From Epiperipatus broadwayi (taxonomy: Eukaryota; Onychophora; Udeonychophora; Euonychophora; Peripatidae), in contig JAQFVV010000276.1 in the NCBI GenBank assembly GCA_028023455.1, positions 1-64,000 on the forward strand: a stretch of 64,000 nucleotides of DNA. Reading direction: 5' to 3'. Below are positions 63,000 through 64,000 of the stretch, piece after piece. Both the position numbers and the translations under genes were made by a program. Each line of letters begins with the position of its first letter. Within the stretch, counting starts at the first letter, position 1. Below the pieces are notes generated by a model. The model saw nothing but the letters and a program-made list of their open reading frames with translations. It was not told the DNA's origin and did no database searches.

Positions 63000-64000
63000 G
63001 AATGTTTTTTAAAAAAATATTTCCAAATAGGAGGTAGTTTGCATGTATCATCTTTCTTATTGATACAATCTGGCTTTTTAAGTATCTCAATGGCATCTCT
63101 AATTTTGCACTGGTAGAGATTATTACATCTGAATATGATCCTGGTACCACAAAAATCAATTTTATGACCTGAATCTATAGTATGGAGTGAGATTTATGAT
63201 GATGATGAGTGTTGTTTAATTGCATTAGCATGCTCATATCTCCTAACCCTGATATAACGATTACTCATACCTATGTAAGAAGCTTTACAGATTTTCACAT
63301 GATATTTGATAAATACCATGATATTCAAGAGGGATTGAATCATTAGGCCTAGTTATTATATTGCTGATATTTTGATGAGGAGAAAACGCTGTGTTTACAC
63401 TATAGCGTTTTAACATAAGTCCAATATTCTCCAATACTGTCCGTAGTTCCTTTTACATATGGAACACAAATCCTAACAACTGATTTATCATTTTTTTGTT
63501 TTCTATTTTGTCCATTTTGGGCTTGAAATAAGGCTTTTATTAATTATAACTATTTGCTAATAAAACACTTTTATTATGACATTTCTTCTTTCAGATGTGA
63601 CTTATCTGAACGGTTAATTGCTGTATTTATAAGAGTTTTGGCTACAGAAACTATCTAAGTTGGGTGATGGTGAAAGTGAGAATGTAAATATCTGTCCGTG
63701 TGTGTATTCTTTCTGTAAATAAAAAAAGATAAACTATTTGATGTTCTGGTGACTAGAACATCAAGAAAAGAGAGTTTTCCATCAGATTCCGTCTCCATTG
63801 TAAATTTAATATGAGGATGCATATTATTTAAATGTAAGAAAAAAATCATCTAATTTATTTTTTCCATGCTGCGATATGACAAAAGTGTCGTCTATGTATC
63901 TGAGCCAAATGAGATGGTTTTAAAAATGATGATTCTAAAGCACATTTTTCTATATTTTCCATGAATAAATCAGCTATTACTCCTGAGATAGGTGAGCCCA
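63000..64000 (-). pseudogene. Penelope-like element: RT end, linker and GIY-YIG nuclease, broken, cut by window edge
   Basis: Read on the minus strand from 64000. GSPISGVIADLFMENIEKCA is the conserved RT block before the catalytic box. After a frame change comes LRYIDDTFV (Y-I-D-D codons 63898-63887), then NKLDDFFLHLNNMHPHIKFT, LSFLDVLVTR and FIYRKNTHTDRYLHS, hallmark Penelope RT sequence. The linker ELRTVLENIGLMLKRYSVNT follows. The nuclease reads VKICKASYIGMSNRYIRVRR with YEH, then SGHKIDFCGT, REAIEILKKPD-like AIEILKKPDCINKKDDTCKL and PPIWK near 63025. Stops and frameshifts occur between these blocks, so it is inactive, although the RT catalytic aspartates remain. The N-terminal part lies beyond the window. 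Confidence 0.88.

Noticed and set aside
62929-63159. 76-codon minus-strand frame
   Set aside because: It is an alternative frame across the broken Penelope nuclease; the neighbouring frame carries the family motifs.

Overview
This window looks like repeat-dominated, strongly AT-rich nuclear DNA of an animal. The evidence is the mix of families: two Ty3/gypsy LTR retrotransposons with a tRNA-Lys-like primer site, two Penelope-like element fragments, two LINE 3' ends, palindromic (foldback) non-autonomous repeats, and long (AT)n, (AAT)n and (CTAT)n microsatellites. I found no host protein-coding gene, rRNA or tRNA that I can support. Small exons of intron-rich genes could be missed. The species cannot be named from this.

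Layout. 1-7.7 kb: an (AT)n tract, a ~2 kb palindromic array (family B), a foldback element (family A), and two decayed LINE tails (5.3 kb on +, 6.3-6.8 kb on -). 7.7-9.8 kb: a candidate solo LTR or TG...CA element lying between (AT)n tracts and holding 56-bp and ~71-bp tandem arrays. 9.8-19.3 kb: AT-rich DNA with an (AAT)n array, hairpins and single family A copies. 19.3-31.8 kb: Element 1, an old Ty3/gypsy element on + with 2.85-kb LTRs and a gag-pol broken by many stops and frameshifts. 32-32.7 kb: a Penelope-type GIY-YIG fragment (-). 33-48.7 kb: AT-rich DNA with family A and B palindromes, a MITE-like palindrome, (CTAT)n, (AT)n and a C-rich island. 48.7-60.1 kb: Element 2, a young Ty3/gypsy element on - with nearly identical 2.7-kb LTRs and an almost intact gag-pol. 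60.1-62.8 kb: a candidate solo LTR plus a copy of its tail. 63-64 kb: a second Penelope-type RT/GIY-YIG fragment (-) that runs off the window edge.

How the parts relate. The two gypsy elements are related families: similar Gag, Pol and C-terminal tail, TG...CA LTRs over 2.7 kb, a tRNA-Lys-like primer site 24-25 bp inside the LTR, no env, and a 4-bp ATAT target duplication. At least five TG...CA units in the window abut (AT)n or ATAT sequence, so AT microsatellites appear to be their preferred insertion target. Each gypsy copy has lost a different catalytic Asp of its reverse transcriptase. Element 2 must therefore either have been mutated since insertion or have been mobilised in trans. Its Gag N-terminus and the rest of Gag-Pol lie in frames offset by one, joined at a run of eight A that fits a -1 slippery heptamer.
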